DNA of 64,000 nt from Deltaproteobacteria bacterium (GCA_016704445.1 JADJAE010000015.1:1-64000), one strand, 5' to 3'; counted from the first letter of the stretch, positions 9,915 through 20,669 are shown. The notes: generated from the sequence alone by a model not told the origin. Made by a program: numbers and translations.

Positions 9915-11301
9915 GCGTCGGGGCCTCGGCGCCGGGCTCGCGCTCCAGCATCCGGTAGAGCGTCCGCCGGTCGAGGCCCAGCACCCGGGCCGCGCGGGAC
10001 TTGTTGCCCCCGACCAGCACCATCACCCGCTGCACGTAGCGGCGCTCCAGCTCGGAGAGGGTGACCAGCTCGGTCTCCGTCTCCGGGGCCATCGGCCGCT
10101 GCTTGATCTCGTACGCGCGGATCTTCTCCGGCAGGTCTTCGACGGTGACGTGGTCGTAGCGGGTGAGCGCGACCGAGCGCTCGATGCAGTTCTCCAGCTC
10201 CCTCACGTTGCCCGGCCAGGTGTAGCTCACCAGCCTCGCCAGCGAGGCCGGGTGAAAACCCACGACCTTCTTCCCGAAGCGCTCGGCGAAGCGGACGAGG
10301 AAGTGCTGCGCGAGCACCGGGATGTCCACCGAGCGCTCTCGCAGCGTGGGCACCTCCACGCAGACCACGGCGATGCGATAGAAGAGGTCTTCGCGGAAGC
10401 GGCGGGCGCGCACCTCGGCCTCGAGGTCGCGGTTGGTGGCGGTGATCACCCTCGCGTCGAAGGGCGACTCCCGGTCGCCTCCCACCGGGCGCACGGTGCG
10501 CTCCTGCAGCGCACGAAGCAGCTTGGCCTGCATCTCCAGGGGCATCTCGGCGATCTCGTCGAGGAAGAGCGTCCCCCCGTTGGCCTCGAGGAAGAGGCCC
10601 GCCCGTGCGGTGCGCGCGTCGGTGAAGGCGCCGCGCACGTGCCCGAAGAGCTCGCTCTCCAGCAGGTTGTGCGGCACCGCGGCGCAGTTGATGGCCACGA
10701 AGGGGCCCTTGTGCCGGGCGCTCATCCCGTGGATGGCGCGGGCGACGAGCTCCTTGCCGGTGCCGCTCTCTCCGGTGACCAGCACCGTGGCGTCGGTGGA
10801 GGCCACCCGCTCGATGAGGCTCAGGATCTCCCGCATCGCCCGGCTCGAGCCCACCAGCGCCCTCGACGGCTGCGCGCGCACCACCTCGCTCTGCAGCCGG
10901 CGAACCTCCTGGCGCAGGCTCCGGTGCTCCATCGCCCGCTCCATGGAGATGGCGAGCATGTCGGCGTCGACGGGCTTGGTGAGGAAGTCGTAGGCCCCCG
11001 CGCGCATCGCCCGCACGGCGGTCTCCAGGTTGCCGTGCCCGGTGAGCACGATCACCGGCACGTCGGGGTGCATCGTCGCGATGTGCTCGCAGAGCGCGAT
11101 GCCGTCCATCGAGCCCATCTGCACGTCCGTCAGCACCAGCGCGAACTCCTCGCCCGCCATCCGGGCGATGCCCTCCTCGGGGTTCTGCACGCACACCGGC
11201 TGGTGCCCGAGGCGGCGCACGAAGGTCGCGACCATCTCGCCCATGTCCGCGTCGTCGTCTACGACCAGCACCCGCGCTGGAGCATCTACTCGTTCGGTCA
11301 C
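9904..11301 (-). CDS. Sigma54-dependent NtrC-family response regulator
   Basis: Transcription activator of 465 residues with the full three-domain layout. The receiver (LVVDDDADMGEM, Asp in LVLTDVQM, Lys in FLTKPVD) is followed by an AAA+ domain with Walker A GESGTGKE and Walker B TLFLDEIAEM, then a C-terminal FIS-type helix-turn-helix (NKSRAARVLGLDRRTLYRML). The sigma54-contacting loop reads GAFTDA instead of the textbook GAFTGA. The GTG start at 11301 lies directly against the G/C-only block, so the promoter region cannot be read. It is likely phosphorylated by a neighbouring kinase and activates sigma54 promoters. Confidence 0.92.
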   Translation of the reverse strand: MTERVDAPARVLVVDDDADMGEMVATFVRRLGHQPVCVQNPEEGIARMAGEEFALVLTDVQMGSMDGIALCEHIATMHPDVPVIVLTGHGNLETAVRAMRAGAYDFLTKPVDADMLAISMERAMEHRSLRQEVRRLQSEVVRAQPSRALVGSSRAMREILSLIERVASTDATVLVTGESGTGKELVARAIHGMSARHKGPFVAINCAAVPHNLLESELFGHVRGAFTDARTARAGLFLEANGGTLFLDEIAEMPLEMQAKLLRALQERTVRPVGGDRESPFDARVITATNRDLEAEVRARRFREDLFYRIAVVCVEVPTLRERSVDIPVLAQHFLVRFAERFGKKVVGFHPASLARLVSYTWPGNVRELENCIERSVALTRYDHVTVEDLPEKIRAYEIKQRPMAPETETELVTLSELERRYVQRVMVLVGGNKSRAARVLGLDRRTLYRMLEREPGAEAPTPTG

Positions 11302-11305
11302 GCCA

Positions 11306-11520
11306 GCGCCCGGGGGGGCGGGGGGGGGGCGCCGCCCCCCCCGGCGCGCCCGCGGGGCCCGGCCCCGCGGGGGCCGGCCGCCCGGGCCCCCGGCCCGCCC
11401 CGGCGGGGCCCCCGCCGCGGGGGGGGGGGGGGGGGCCGGGGGGCGCCGGGGGGGGGGGGGGGCGCCCCGGCCCCGGCGGGCGGGGCGCCCCGGGGGGCCC
11501 CCGGGGGGGCGGCGGGGCGG
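11306..11520. other. 215-bp block containing only G and C
   Basis: No A or T occurs between A11305 and A11521, and there are many G and C runs of 5 to 18 bases. Flanking DNA is ordinary coding sequence. The block sits exactly where the promoter of the gene at 11301 and the first 70-85 codons of the receiver domain of the next gene should be. It cannot encode a receiver domain, which needs Asp, Lys, Val, Leu and Met codons. It reads like degraded base calls or an assembly filler rather than natural DNA. Confidence 0.9.
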
Positions 11521-11522
11521 AC

Positions 11523-12515
11523 ATGAAGGACGTGCGACGGGGGATGAACCTCGGCGCCGACGACTACCTGGTGAAGCCCTTCACCCCGGAGGAGCTCATC
11601 GACACCGTGCGCGCGAGGCTGCAGCGCCACTCCGAGCGCCCCACCTCGCAGCTCCCGCCGGGGATGACCCCGACGATGCCGCTGCCCTTCGAGATGATGG
11701 GCTCGGCGCGCGCAACGATTGCGGGGCGCTACGAGCTGGTGCGGCGCATTGCCGAGGGGGGCATGGGCTCGGTCTACCGGGCGAAGGACAGGGAGACCGA
11801 CCAGGACGTCGCGGTGAAGCTCATCGCGCGCACGGCGACGTCGACCGACCGTTTCTTGCGCGAGTGCGAGGCGCTGGCGGGGATGCACCACCCTCGCGTG
11901 GTGCCGTACCGGGCGCACGGCGACGCGGGCGAAGGCTTCCACTACCTGGTGATGGACTGGCTGGAGGGCATGGACCTCGCTCGCCGGCTCCAGCAGGGGA
12001 CGCTCTCCATCGACGAGACCCGTAGGTTGATCCGCCACACCGGCGAGGCGCTGGGGCACGTGCACCGCTCCAACGTGGTTCACCGCGACGTGAAGCCGGG
12101 CAACCTCTTCCTGGTGGGCGGTGAGATCGACTCGCTGACGCTGATCGACTTCGGGCTGGCTCGCGGCACCGACAGCGCTCCGGTCACGCAGACCGGGACG
12201 CTCCTCGGGACGCCGGGCTACCTCGCCCCGGAGCAGGTGAAGGACGGCTTCACCCCCGACGCCCGCTGCGACGTGTTCGCGGCAGGGTGCGTGGCCTACG
12301 AGTGCCTCACCGGCGCGTCGCCCTTCCATGGTCCGACTCCGATGGCCTCCATCGCCCGGCTGATGCTGGAGGAGTCGCCCAGGGTGAGGCAGGTTCGGCC
12401 CGACGTCCCGGAGGCCCTGGAGGAGATCATCGGCGCGATGATCCGCCGGGAGCGCGGGGGCAGGCTCCGCGACGGCCAGGCGATCCTCGACGCGATGAAC
12501 TCCGCGGGGCTGTAG
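11523..12515 (+). CDS. Receiver-Ser/Thr protein kinase fusion, 5' end obscured
   Basis: The readable part opens with the last third of a response-regulator receiver (GADDYLVKPFTPEEL), so the true start lies in or before the G/C-only block. After a short linker comes a complete Hanks-type kinase: glycine loop GGMGSVY, VAVK lysine, catalytic HRDVKPGN, DFG, and LGTPGYLAPEQ in the activation segment. The kinase ends the protein; no membrane helix or sensor follows. A receiver fused to a Ser/Thr kinase would let a phosphorelay control Ser/Thr phosphorylation. The neighbours are a receiver-histidine kinase and a sigma54 regulator, which are plausible partners. Confidence 0.85.
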   Translation: MKDVRRGMNLGADDYLVKPFTPEELIDTVRARLQRHSERPTSQLPPGMTPTMPLPFEMMGSARATIAGRYELVRRIAEGGMGSVYRAKDRETDQDVAVKLIARTATSTDRFLRECEALAGMHHPRVVPYRAHGDAGEGFHYLVMDWLEGMDLARRLQQGTLSIDETRRLIRHTGEALGHVHRSNVVHRDVKPGNLFLVGGEIDSLTLIDFGLARGTDSAPVTQTGTLLGTPGYLAPEQVKDGFTPDARCDVFAAGCVAYECLTGASPFHGPTPMASIARLMLEESPRVRQVRPDVPEALEEIIGAMIRRERGGRLRDGQAILDAMNSAGL

Positions 12516-12525
12516 GGCCCTGCCC

Positions 12526-13671
12526 TTACTTCCCCAGCGCCCCCTTCGCCCGCTCGGCCATCCTCGACCACCGCCCCTCGCTGCTCGCGAGCGACTCCTT
12601 CGGCATCCACCCTCCGCCCCCGCCGGACCACCGCGCCGTCGCGCCCTCGACCAGCGCCTCCACCCGGTCGTTGAACGCGCCCTTCGCCCACAGGCCCTCT
12701 CGCCAGCGCTTGGGCACCGCGTCCGCGCCGTCTGCCGCGCCGCGCACCGCGCCCACCATCGCGCCCACCGTGTCGGCGTCGTCGCCCAGGTTCACCGCGT
12801 CGATGAGCGCCCGCTCCAGCGTCGGTGCGTCCATGGCCAGGTAGAGCGCCGTCACCACCGAGGCCAGCGCGTAGCCGGCGCTCGGGCCCACCGGCCGGTC
12901 GCTCGTCGCGCCCGCCACCGCCGCGATCGCATCCAGCATCTCCGCCCGCTCGCAGGGCCAGCGCGCCAGCATCGCCGTCAGCGCCCGGGAGAACGCGTGC
13001 GTCGTCGGGCCGTCCGTCCCCCACTGCTCCGCCGCCTCCTGCTCGGCATGCGCCGTGGCGTCGATCCAGCGGGCGGGGTCGATGCCCCGCAGCGTCCCGT
13101 ACGAGATCCCGTAGGCCACCGCCTCGATCAGCGCCGCGCCCGCCCCCACCGCGCGAGGGTCGGTGGTCTTCACCCTCGCCACCGACAGCAGCGCCGCCCT
13201 CCTGCGAGCGGGCTCCGTGGGAAAGCGCCACGCGATGGGCGCCGCCAGCATCGCCACGCCGTTGCCCGCCGTCACCTGCGCCCCGGCGAAGGGGTCGCTC
13301 CCCTCCGCGGCGATCAGCTTGTCGACGGTGACGCGGAAGTTCTTCCCCGTCCCCCGGTGGCCTCCGTGCTGCCCAGGGCCCTTGTCGAAGGCCTCGTAGA
13401 TCTCCACCAGCAGCCGGGCGAACACCGGCGCCGGGGCGTCGGGCGCCTCCAGCAGCGCGTCGCAGAGGGCGATCGTCTGCTGGCTGTCGTCCGAGTGGAG
13501 CCCCGCGGGACGCCACCAGGGGCGGGGGGTGTCCTCCAGGGTGCGAAGCGTCCCGTAGCGGGCGCGAATCTCCGCCGGGGTCTTCATCTCCACCGGGCAA
13601 CCGAGGGCGTCGCCGATGAGCAGACCGTCGAGCGAACCCGTGATGCGTGACCGTATCGTGCTGGCGTCCAT
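12526..13671 (-). CDS. ADP-ribosylglycohydrolase family protein
   Basis: Predicted cytosolic hydrolase of 381 residues related to DraG/ADP-ribosylhydrolase family enzymes that remove ADP-ribose from proteins or other acceptors, using two magnesium ions. Visible family signatures are GDALGCPVE near the N-terminus, HSDDSQQTIAL (metal-binding acidic pair) and NLGDDADTVGAMVGAVRGA near the C-terminus. ATG at 13671 gives the usual short lead into the first motif; an upstream in-frame start would overlap the cysS leader. It is convergent with the receiver-kinase gene and divergent from cysS. The target is unknown, and no dinitrogenase reductase ADP-ribosyltransferase is in the window. Confidence 0.85.
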   Translation of the reverse strand: MDASTIRSRITGSLDGLLIGDALGCPVEMKTPAEIRARYGTLRTLEDTPRPWWRPAGLHSDDSQQTIALCDALLEAPDAPAPVFARLLVEIYEAFDKGPGQHGGHRGTGKNFRVTVDKLIAAEGSDPFAGAQVTAGNGVAMLAAPIAWRFPTEPARRRAALLSVARVKTTDPRAVGAGAALIEAVAYGISYGTLRGIDPARWIDATAHAEQEAAEQWGTDGPTTHAFSRALTAMLARWPCERAEMLDAIAAVAGATSDRPVGPSAGYALASVVTALYLAMDAPTLERALIDAVNLGDDADTVGAMVGAVRGAADGADAVPKRWREGLWAKGAFNDRVEALVEGATARWSGGGGGWMPKESLASSEGRWSRMAERAKGALGK

Positions 13672-13762
13672 TGAGCTCGTAGGAGGGTTTATCCCCCGGA
13701 AGGCCCCCGCTTGTCGCGAGCCCCTTGCCGCACCCCGACGCGGTGGGCTACCTCCACCGATC

Positions 13763-15403
<1,641 letters not shown>

Positions 15404-15462
15404 TCGTCCTTCCCCTACGTCTACCTACTCCACCGATCAGCCCTCCGGAGTCCACCGCTGCG

Positions 15463-17103
15463 ATGACCGCCCCGACCACCCGGCCCACCACCGAAGGGAC
15501 CTTCTCCAAGACCCCCCTTCCCAACGTCCTCCTCTACGCTCGCGAGAGGAAGATGACGGGCACGTTCGTGGTGCGTAACCCTCCTCCCTCGGAGGGCGCA
15601 GCCGGGGACGACGGCGTCGGCGAGTCGGTGCTGGTGCTGGAGAAGGGCACCATCGTGGCGGTGCGCCTCCCGAGCTTCACGCAGAACCTCGGGTGGGTGC
15701 TGCACGACCTCGGGCTGCTCACCGACGACGCGTTCATCAAGGTCCAGCAGGCCCTCGATGCTCCCGGGGCGGAGGAGATCCCGACGATCCTCCGGATGCG
15801 CGCGGCCGACCCGACCACCCTCGAGGCCGCGCTGCGAGAGCAGCTCCGTCGCAAGGTGGTCGCGCTCTTCGGCAACCCGCAGGGCACCTACGCCTACTAC
15901 GCCGACGTCGACCTGCTCGACGGCGAAGACCGCGCCCGCACCCCCCACGACGTCTTCCCCATCGTGTGGCGGGGCCTCCAGGTCGCGCCGCCCACGGAGG
16001 CCGCCATGGCGGTGGTCTTCGAGAAGATCGGCCAGCGCGGCCTCCGGCTGCGCGAGGGCCACGAGTTCGATCGCTTCGAGTTCGGCATCGAGCTGGGCCT
16101 CGCGGCCACGCAGCTCCGCTCCTCGCCGTCGAGCCCCGAGCAGCTCATGGGCCTCGCGCCCGATCCCGCGCTCGTCCGCACGATGCTCTACCTCCTGGCG
16201 CTCACCAAGCAGATCGAGGCCATCTCCCTGACCGCGGTGCAGTCGAGCGCCACCGCCTCGGCGGAGACTCCCATCACCGCGAGCCTCAACGTCCCGAAGG
16301 CCCAGACCGAGCCCGCGTCCGGTCCTCCGAGCGGCGAGGCGCCTGCGGCCTCAGCCGACCCGAAGGCCAAGGAGGCCCGCGCCCACCTCAGCCGCATGGA
16401 GCACTGGACCTACTTCGAGATGTTCGACCTCACCCCCTCGGCGACGATGGAGGAGATCCGCACTCGCTTCCCGATCGTGGCCGCGGCGTGGCACCCCGAC
16501 CGCGCGGGCACCAACGAGCTCCGCACGCTCTTCACGGAGATCTTCGCGCTCTACAACAGCGCCTTCAGCACCCTCTCGGATGCGAAGTCCCGCGAGCAGT
16601 ACGAGGGCACCATCGCCGGCGGCGGAGGCACCCCCGCGGCGCAGAAGAGGGTCAACGCGGTGCTCGACACCGTGCAGGAGGCCCACCGCGCGGAGATCGC
16701 CCTCAAGCGCAAGGACTACGTCGAGGCCGAGCGCATGCTCCGCCGCGTGCTCGAGACCAACCCCGACGACATCGCCGTCAACGCCATGCTCTGCCAGTGC
16801 CTGCTGGAGACCAACCCCGCGCCGCACCTCGACGACATCGTGATGCGCCTCGCGAAGATCATGCGGTCGACCGACACCAACGACCAGGCGCACTACCTCA
16901 TGGGGATGGTGTGCAAGGTCAAGGGCGACAAGCGGGCGGTCGGGTTCTTCCGCAAGGCGCTGGAGATCAACCCCAACAACCTCGACGCCCAGCGCGAGGT
17001 GCGCATCGCGGAGATGCGCCGCGACCAGCGCCGCGAGCTGGCCAACAACCCGGTGACCAAGATCACCAACCTGTTCAGCAACCTCTTCGGCGGGAAGAAG
17101 TAG
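15463..17103 (+). CDS. DUF4388-like / J-domain / TPR protein
   Basis: Cytosolic protein of 546 residues. The N-terminal 130 or so residues resemble the DUF4388 (PatA N-terminal-like) module common in Myxococcota. A Pro/Ala-rich linker leads to a J-like domain near residues 315-385 containing the HPD tripeptide (AAWHPDRAGTN) and SDAKSREQYEG, so DnaK stimulation is plausible. TPR-like helices follow (YVEAERMLRRVLETNPDD and KRAVGFFRKALEINPNN). The short basic C-terminus ends FGGKK. The role is probably as an adaptor in chaperone or regulatory complexes. It follows cysS on the same strand 59 bp downstream. Confidence 0.75.
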   Translation: MTAPTTRPTTEGTFSKTPLPNVLLYARERKMTGTFVVRNPPPSEGAAGDDGVGESVLVLEKGTIVAVRLPSFTQNLGWVLHDLGLLTDDAFIKVQQALDAPGAEEIPTILRMRAADPTTLEAALREQLRRKVVALFGNPQGTYAYYADVDLLDGEDRARTPHDVFPIVWRGLQVAPPTEAAMAVVFEKIGQRGLRLREGHEFDRFEFGIELGLAATQLRSSPSSPEQLMGLAPDPALVRTMLYLLALTKQIEAISLTAVQSSATASAETPITASLNVPKAQTEPASGPPSGEAPAASADPKAKEARAHLSRMEHWTYFEMFDLTPSATMEEIRTRFPIVAAAWHPDRAGTNELRTLFTEIFALYNSAFSTLSDAKSREQYEGTIAGGGGTPAAQKRVNAVLDTVQEAHRAEIALKRKDYVEAERMLRRVLETNPDDIAVNAMLCQCLLETNPAPHLDDIVMRLAKIMRSTDTNDQAHYLMGMVCKVKGDKRAVGFFRKALEINPNNLDAQREVRIAEMRRDQRRELANNPVTKITNLFSNLFGGKK

Positions 17104-17118
17104 CGCCCCCGCCCTCGC

Positions 17119-18054
17119 TCAGGGGTGCGTGACCGACACCCCGAGCACCATCGCCTGCCCGGCCACCTGCGCGGTCGGCATCACCGTCGTCCTCGCCGCC
17201 GCTTCGGCGCTGCGCCCCAGGGCGAAGAAGGTCACCGCCCCCACCACCAGGCCGCCCAGCGCGAAGACCGCGCTCCGCTGCACGCCGTCGGCGGTGAGCT
17301 CGCCGTCGCGCACCGCGTGGGCCAGCAGCACTCCGCCGCCCATCAGCCCGCCGAGGCCGAGCGCCCCGGCCCCCACCAGCCGCATCGTCGGCGCCGTCGG
17401 GCGCACCGCCGAGCGCACCAGCAGCGCCGTGGTGAAGAGCCCCAGCTCGCCCACCAGCGACCACGCACCGAGGTCCGCTCCGCAGCGCATCGAGCCGCAG
17501 AGGAGACCGCCCAGCAGCGCGCCACCGACGCCGCCGGTGGCCACGAAGAGCGCGTCGGCGGGCATCGCGTCGGTGAGGTGCCCGAGCAGCGCCCCCAGGG
17601 CGATGCCCGAGGAGGTGCCGATGAAGGTCCCCCAGCCGGTGAGCGACACGCTCGACGGGGACGACTCGCCCCGCACCCACGAGCTGATCGAGATCGCCGT
17701 CAGGTAGCCCATGATGGCACCCGACCCCGTGGAGAGACCCCGGCCGCGGCGCATCGGGTAGCGACGCTCGATCAGCAGCGCCCCCACCGGGACAGCGACC
17801 GCCAGGGCGCCCGGGAGGATCCAGTAGGTCTCCGGGTGGGGGTCGGTGTCGACCGTGCGTCCGGCGGCGAGGTTGATGGTCGTCCCGAGGCGCAGCCCGT
17901 AGGTGGCCGAGAGCAGCCCGAAGAGCGCCCGCTCGTCGTTGGTCATGCGGGTGCTCACCGGCAGTTGCAGGTGCGGCTGCGGCGACTGCGCCGACGCGGC
18001 CGACCCGAGCGCGAGCGCCGCCGCGCCGAGGGCCCATGCCGCGCGGAGCGTCAC
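17119..18054 (-). CDS. Hypothetical polytopic membrane protein with signal peptide
   Basis: Protein of 311 residues. The GTG start at 18054 overlaps the uppP stop by 4 bp (GTGA), which indicates translational coupling with uppP. The N-terminus is a cleavable signal peptide (ALALGSAASAQ). The body has repeated Gly/Ala-rich hydrophobic segments, probably eight or so membrane spans or glycine-zipper-like helices. I recognise no family. Coupling to uppP suggests an envelope function but does not define it. Confidence 0.6.
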   Translation of the reverse strand: MTLRAAWALGAAALALGSAASAQSPQPHLQLPVSTRMTNDERALFGLLSATYGLRLGTTINLAAGRTVDTDPHPETYWILPGALAVAVPVGALLIERRYPMRRGRGLSTGSGAIMGYLTAISISSWVRGESSPSSVSLTGWGTFIGTSSGIALGALLGHLTDAMPADALFVATGGVGGALLGGLLCGSMRCGADLGAWSLVGELGLFTTALLVRSAVRPTAPTMRLVGAGALGLGGLMGGGVLLAHAVRDGELTADGVQRSAVFALGGLVVGAVTFFALGRSAEAAARTTVMPTAQVAGQAMVLGVSVTHP

Positions 18055-18872
18055 GGCTGGAGGGTTCCGGTCAGAAGCAGCGCCCCCACCACCAGCGCGA
18101 GCAGCACCCGGTAGACACCGAACACCTGGAGCCCGTGGCCGCGCAGCCAGGAGAGCATCCAGCGCACCGCGAGCACCGCCGACACCGCCGCCGCGACGAA
18201 GCCCAGCGCGAGGCTCACCGGCCCGTAGGCGTGCAGCATCACCGCGCCGCTCTTGAGCAGCTTGTACCCCGTGGCCGCGCTCAGGGTGACCAGGCCCAGC
18301 AGGAAGCTGTACTCCAGCGCCGCCTCGACGGAGAGCCCCACCAGCAGGCCCGCCACCAGCGTCGCGAGGGAGCGCGAGGTGCCCGGCCACATCGCGAGGC
18401 ACTGCGCGAAGCCGATGACCAGCGCGTCGCGGGCGGTGAGCGAGGAGAGATCGCGGCCCGGGCGCCGGTCGCGCCCCGTGGAGTGCAGCCAGAGGATGGC
18501 CACGCCCCCGACGAACCACGCCGCCACCACGGGGTAGAGCCCGAAGAGCAGGCGCTCGATGGTCTTGTCGAAGAGCTTGCCCAGCACGGCGGCGGGCAGA
18601 AATCCGAGGATCACCCGGATGGCCAGCGCCCTCCCCTCGGGGTCCCGGCCCAGCACCCCGAGGGTCATCGAGCGCACTCGGGAGAAGAACACCCCGAGCA
18701 CCGCGGCGATGGCCCCGAGCTGCACGCAGATGGCGAAGGCGTTGGCCTCCTCGCTGGCGGCGATGCCCAGCGCCCGCTGCGCCAGAATCAGGTGCGCCGT
18801 CGAGCTCACGGGCAGGTACTCGGTGAGCCCCTCGACCACGCCCAGCACCAGGGCCTGCCACCACGACATCAT
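18051..18872 (-). CDS. uppP: Undecaprenyl-diphosphatase (BacA/UppP)
   Basis: Inner-membrane phosphatase of 273 residues that converts undecaprenyl diphosphate to the monophosphate carrier used for peptidoglycan and polysaccharide synthesis; the family also confers bacitracin tolerance. The two diagnostic motifs are present: EGLTEYLPVSSTAH near the N-terminus and PGTSRS mid-protein. About eight membrane segments are visible and the length is normal. There are two adjacent ATG codons (18872 and 18869), and a more distant one at 18905 would add an uncharacteristic basic leader; no strong Shine-Dalgarno decides between them. It overlaps the next gene by 4 bp. Confidence 0.93.
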   Translation of the reverse strand: MMSWWQALVLGVVEGLTEYLPVSSTAHLILAQRALGIAASEEANAFAICVQLGAIAAVLGVFFSRVRSMTLGVLGRDPEGRALAIRVILGFLPAAVLGKLFDKTIERLLFGLYPVVAAWFVGGVAILWLHSTGRDRRPGRDLSSLTARDALVIGFAQCLAMWPGTSRSLATLVAGLLVGLSVEAALEYSFLLGLVTLSAATGYKLLKSGAVMLHAYGPVSLALGFVAAAVSAVLAVRWMLSWLRGHGLQVFGVYRVLLALVVGALLLTGTLQP

Positions 18873-18937
18873 CGACGGCACCACACGGCGCGCGTTGTAC
18901 CGCACACCCGGGCGGGGCCGCGATATGTTCCCGCGCC

Positions 18938-19783
18938 ATGCGAAGACCTTCCCTGGGCGCGTTGCTGCTGGTGATGTTGGGGTGCTCGGGCAGGCCCCCG
19001 CGCTACCCCATCACCGACCCGGCGATGGCCCTGCAACACGTCACCGCCCGGGAAGAGCGGGTGCACCGCCTCCGCGCCCACGGCTCGGCCGACCACTTCG
19101 GCCCTCAGGGGCGCATCCGAGGCGAGGTCTATGTCTTCGTCGAGCGCCCCCGGAGCGTGAGGGTGGACACCCGCGCCTTCGGCACCACCGTCAGCACCCT
19201 GCTCTCCGACGGCCAGAGCCTCGCCATGGCCGACCTCCGCGGCGGCCACTTCTACGTGGGCGACGCGCGACCCTGCGTGGCGGCGCAGCTGCTCGGCATC
19301 CCGATGGAGTCCGCCGAGGTGGTCGCGGTGCTCGCGGGCGGTCCCCCCATCATCGAGGGCGACCGGCGCATCCGCTGGGACGACGGGCACTACGTGGTCG
19401 ACATCGCGGGCCGAGCGGGCGTCGGGGAGTCCATCTGGCTGGAGCTCACCGACGCCGAGCGCGAGGGGGCCCGTCCCGAGGCCCAGCGCCCGAGGCCCGT
19501 GCACGCCGAGCTGCGAGACGCCCGCGGGGTGCGCGCGGTGCTCACCTTCGAGGACTACACCGAGGTCGACGGCGTGGCCTTCCCTCGCCGCGTCCGGGTG
19601 GAGATGGAGCGCGACGGCATCGACCTCGTGGTGCGCTACCGGGAGATCACCCTCGACCCAGAGCTCCCGGAAGACGTCTTCGACCAGACCCCCAACCCGG
19701 GGCTCCCGGTGACCCGGGTCGACTGCGCCGCCAACGCGCTGCCCCCGTCGCCCGCTGCCGCTCCGGCTCCGGCACAGCCCTGA
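18938..19783 (+). CDS. LolA/LolB-like outer-membrane lipoprotein
   Basis: Lipoprotein of 281 residues with lipobox MLGC near residue 16. The remainder is beta-rich and resembles the DUF4292/LolB-like fold: RLRAHGSADHF, then GEVYVFVERPRSVRVDTRAFG, SDGQSLAMADLRGGHFYVG and a late YTEVDGVAFPRRV segment. Such proteins are usually periplasmic-facing lipoproteins that bind lipids or help lipoprotein insertion. It is divergent from uppP. The C-terminus is a Pro/Ala tail. The family call is by pattern only. Confidence 0.65.
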   Translation: MRRPSLGALLLVMLGCSGRPPRYPITDPAMALQHVTAREERVHRLRAHGSADHFGPQGRIRGEVYVFVERPRSVRVDTRAFGTTVSTLLSDGQSLAMADLRGGHFYVGDARPCVAAQLLGIPMESAEVVAVLAGGPPIIEGDRRIRWDDGHYVVDIAGRAGVGESIWLELTDAEREGARPEAQRPRPVHAELRDARGVRAVLTFEDYTEVDGVAFPRRVRVEMERDGIDLVVRYREITLDPELPEDVFDQTPNPGLPVTRVDCAANALPPSPAAAPAPAQP

Positions 19784-19931
19784 AGGCCACGACAATTGGT
19801 CGTTTCTTCCATGTCGTCGATCCGCTCCAGGCTCGTGCTGTCGCGATCGGCCGCTCTCCTCCCTCCTCCCACGACACCCGGCCGCGCCCGACGCAGGTGG
19901 CTCGCTTTCTGCTCGGCGATGATGACCCCCA

Positions 19932-20669
19932 ATGCCCTTCAAGAGACTCAACCTTGCAGAGCGCCAGCTCTACTCCGACGACCTGATGCTTGCCGACGAC
20001 CTGCCGCCTCCCAGTCATGTCGCGAAGGCGCTGCGCAAGCGCACCGCGCCGCACGACCGGGTCTTCGACCGCTTCCTCCCCCAGGAGGAGCGGATCGTGT
20101 CGAGGCAGTACTGGACCCCGCTCTCGGTCGCCGTGCGCGCCGCGGAGTGGCTCGACGAGCTCGACATCCGCACGCTGGTCGACATCGGATCGGGCGCTGG
20201 GAAGTTCTGCGTGGCCGCGGCGCTGGCTGGAGACGTGCGCTTCCTCGGGGTAGAGCAGCGCCCGAGGCTGGTGTCCGTGGCGCGCGAGCTCGCCAGGGTC
20301 TTCGGCGTCGACGACCGGGTGAAGTTCGTGCCGGGGATGTTCGGCGTGGGGGAGGTTCCGCCGGCGGACGCCTACTACCTGTACAACCCCTTCGGGGAGA
20401 ACCTCTTCGGCCCCGATCAGCAGCTCGACGCGGAGGTCGAGCTCAGCGACGACCGGTACCGCCGCGACATCGACGCCGTCGAGCGCATGCTGTCCGAGGC
20501 CGAGCTCGGCACCTGCCTGCTGACCTACAACGGCTTCGGCGGCGAGATCCCCTCCAGCTACACCGAGGTGCGGGTCGACCACGACCTGCCCAACGTCCTG
20601 CGTATGTGGCGCAAGACCAGCCGCGTCAGCGACGGGCCGCCCCACACCTGCGACGCCGAGTCGTACTGA
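19932..20669 (+). CDS. SAM-dependent methyltransferase, class I
   Basis: Cytosolic protein of 245 residues. Motif I VDIGSGAGKFCVAAAL is followed by the acidic end of strand two (GVEQRPRLVSVAREL) and by YYLYNPFGEN at the motif IV position, where an NP(F/Y) sequence contacts the methylated group in many methyltransferases. About 70 residues precede motif I. The substrate is unknown. ATG at 19932 fits the family layout. The preceding 148 bp hold nothing recognisable. Confidence 0.8.
   Translation: MPFKRLNLAERQLYSDDLMLADDLPPPSHVAKALRKRTAPHDRVFDRFLPQEERIVSRQYWTPLSVAVRAAEWLDELDIRTLVDIGSGAGKFCVAAALAGDVRFLGVEQRPRLVSVARELARVFGVDDRVKFVPGMFGVGEVPPADAYYLYNPFGENLFGPDQQLDAEVELSDDRYRRDIDAVERMLSEAELGTCLLTYNGFGGEIPSSYTEVRVDHDLPNVLRMWRKTSRVSDGPPHTCDAESY

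Noticed and set aside
11306..11520. G/C-only block read as a G-quadruplex regulatory region
   Set aside because: It displaces the coding sequence that the neighbouring receiver domain requires, so artefact is the simpler reading; kept as a finding, not as a regulatory site.
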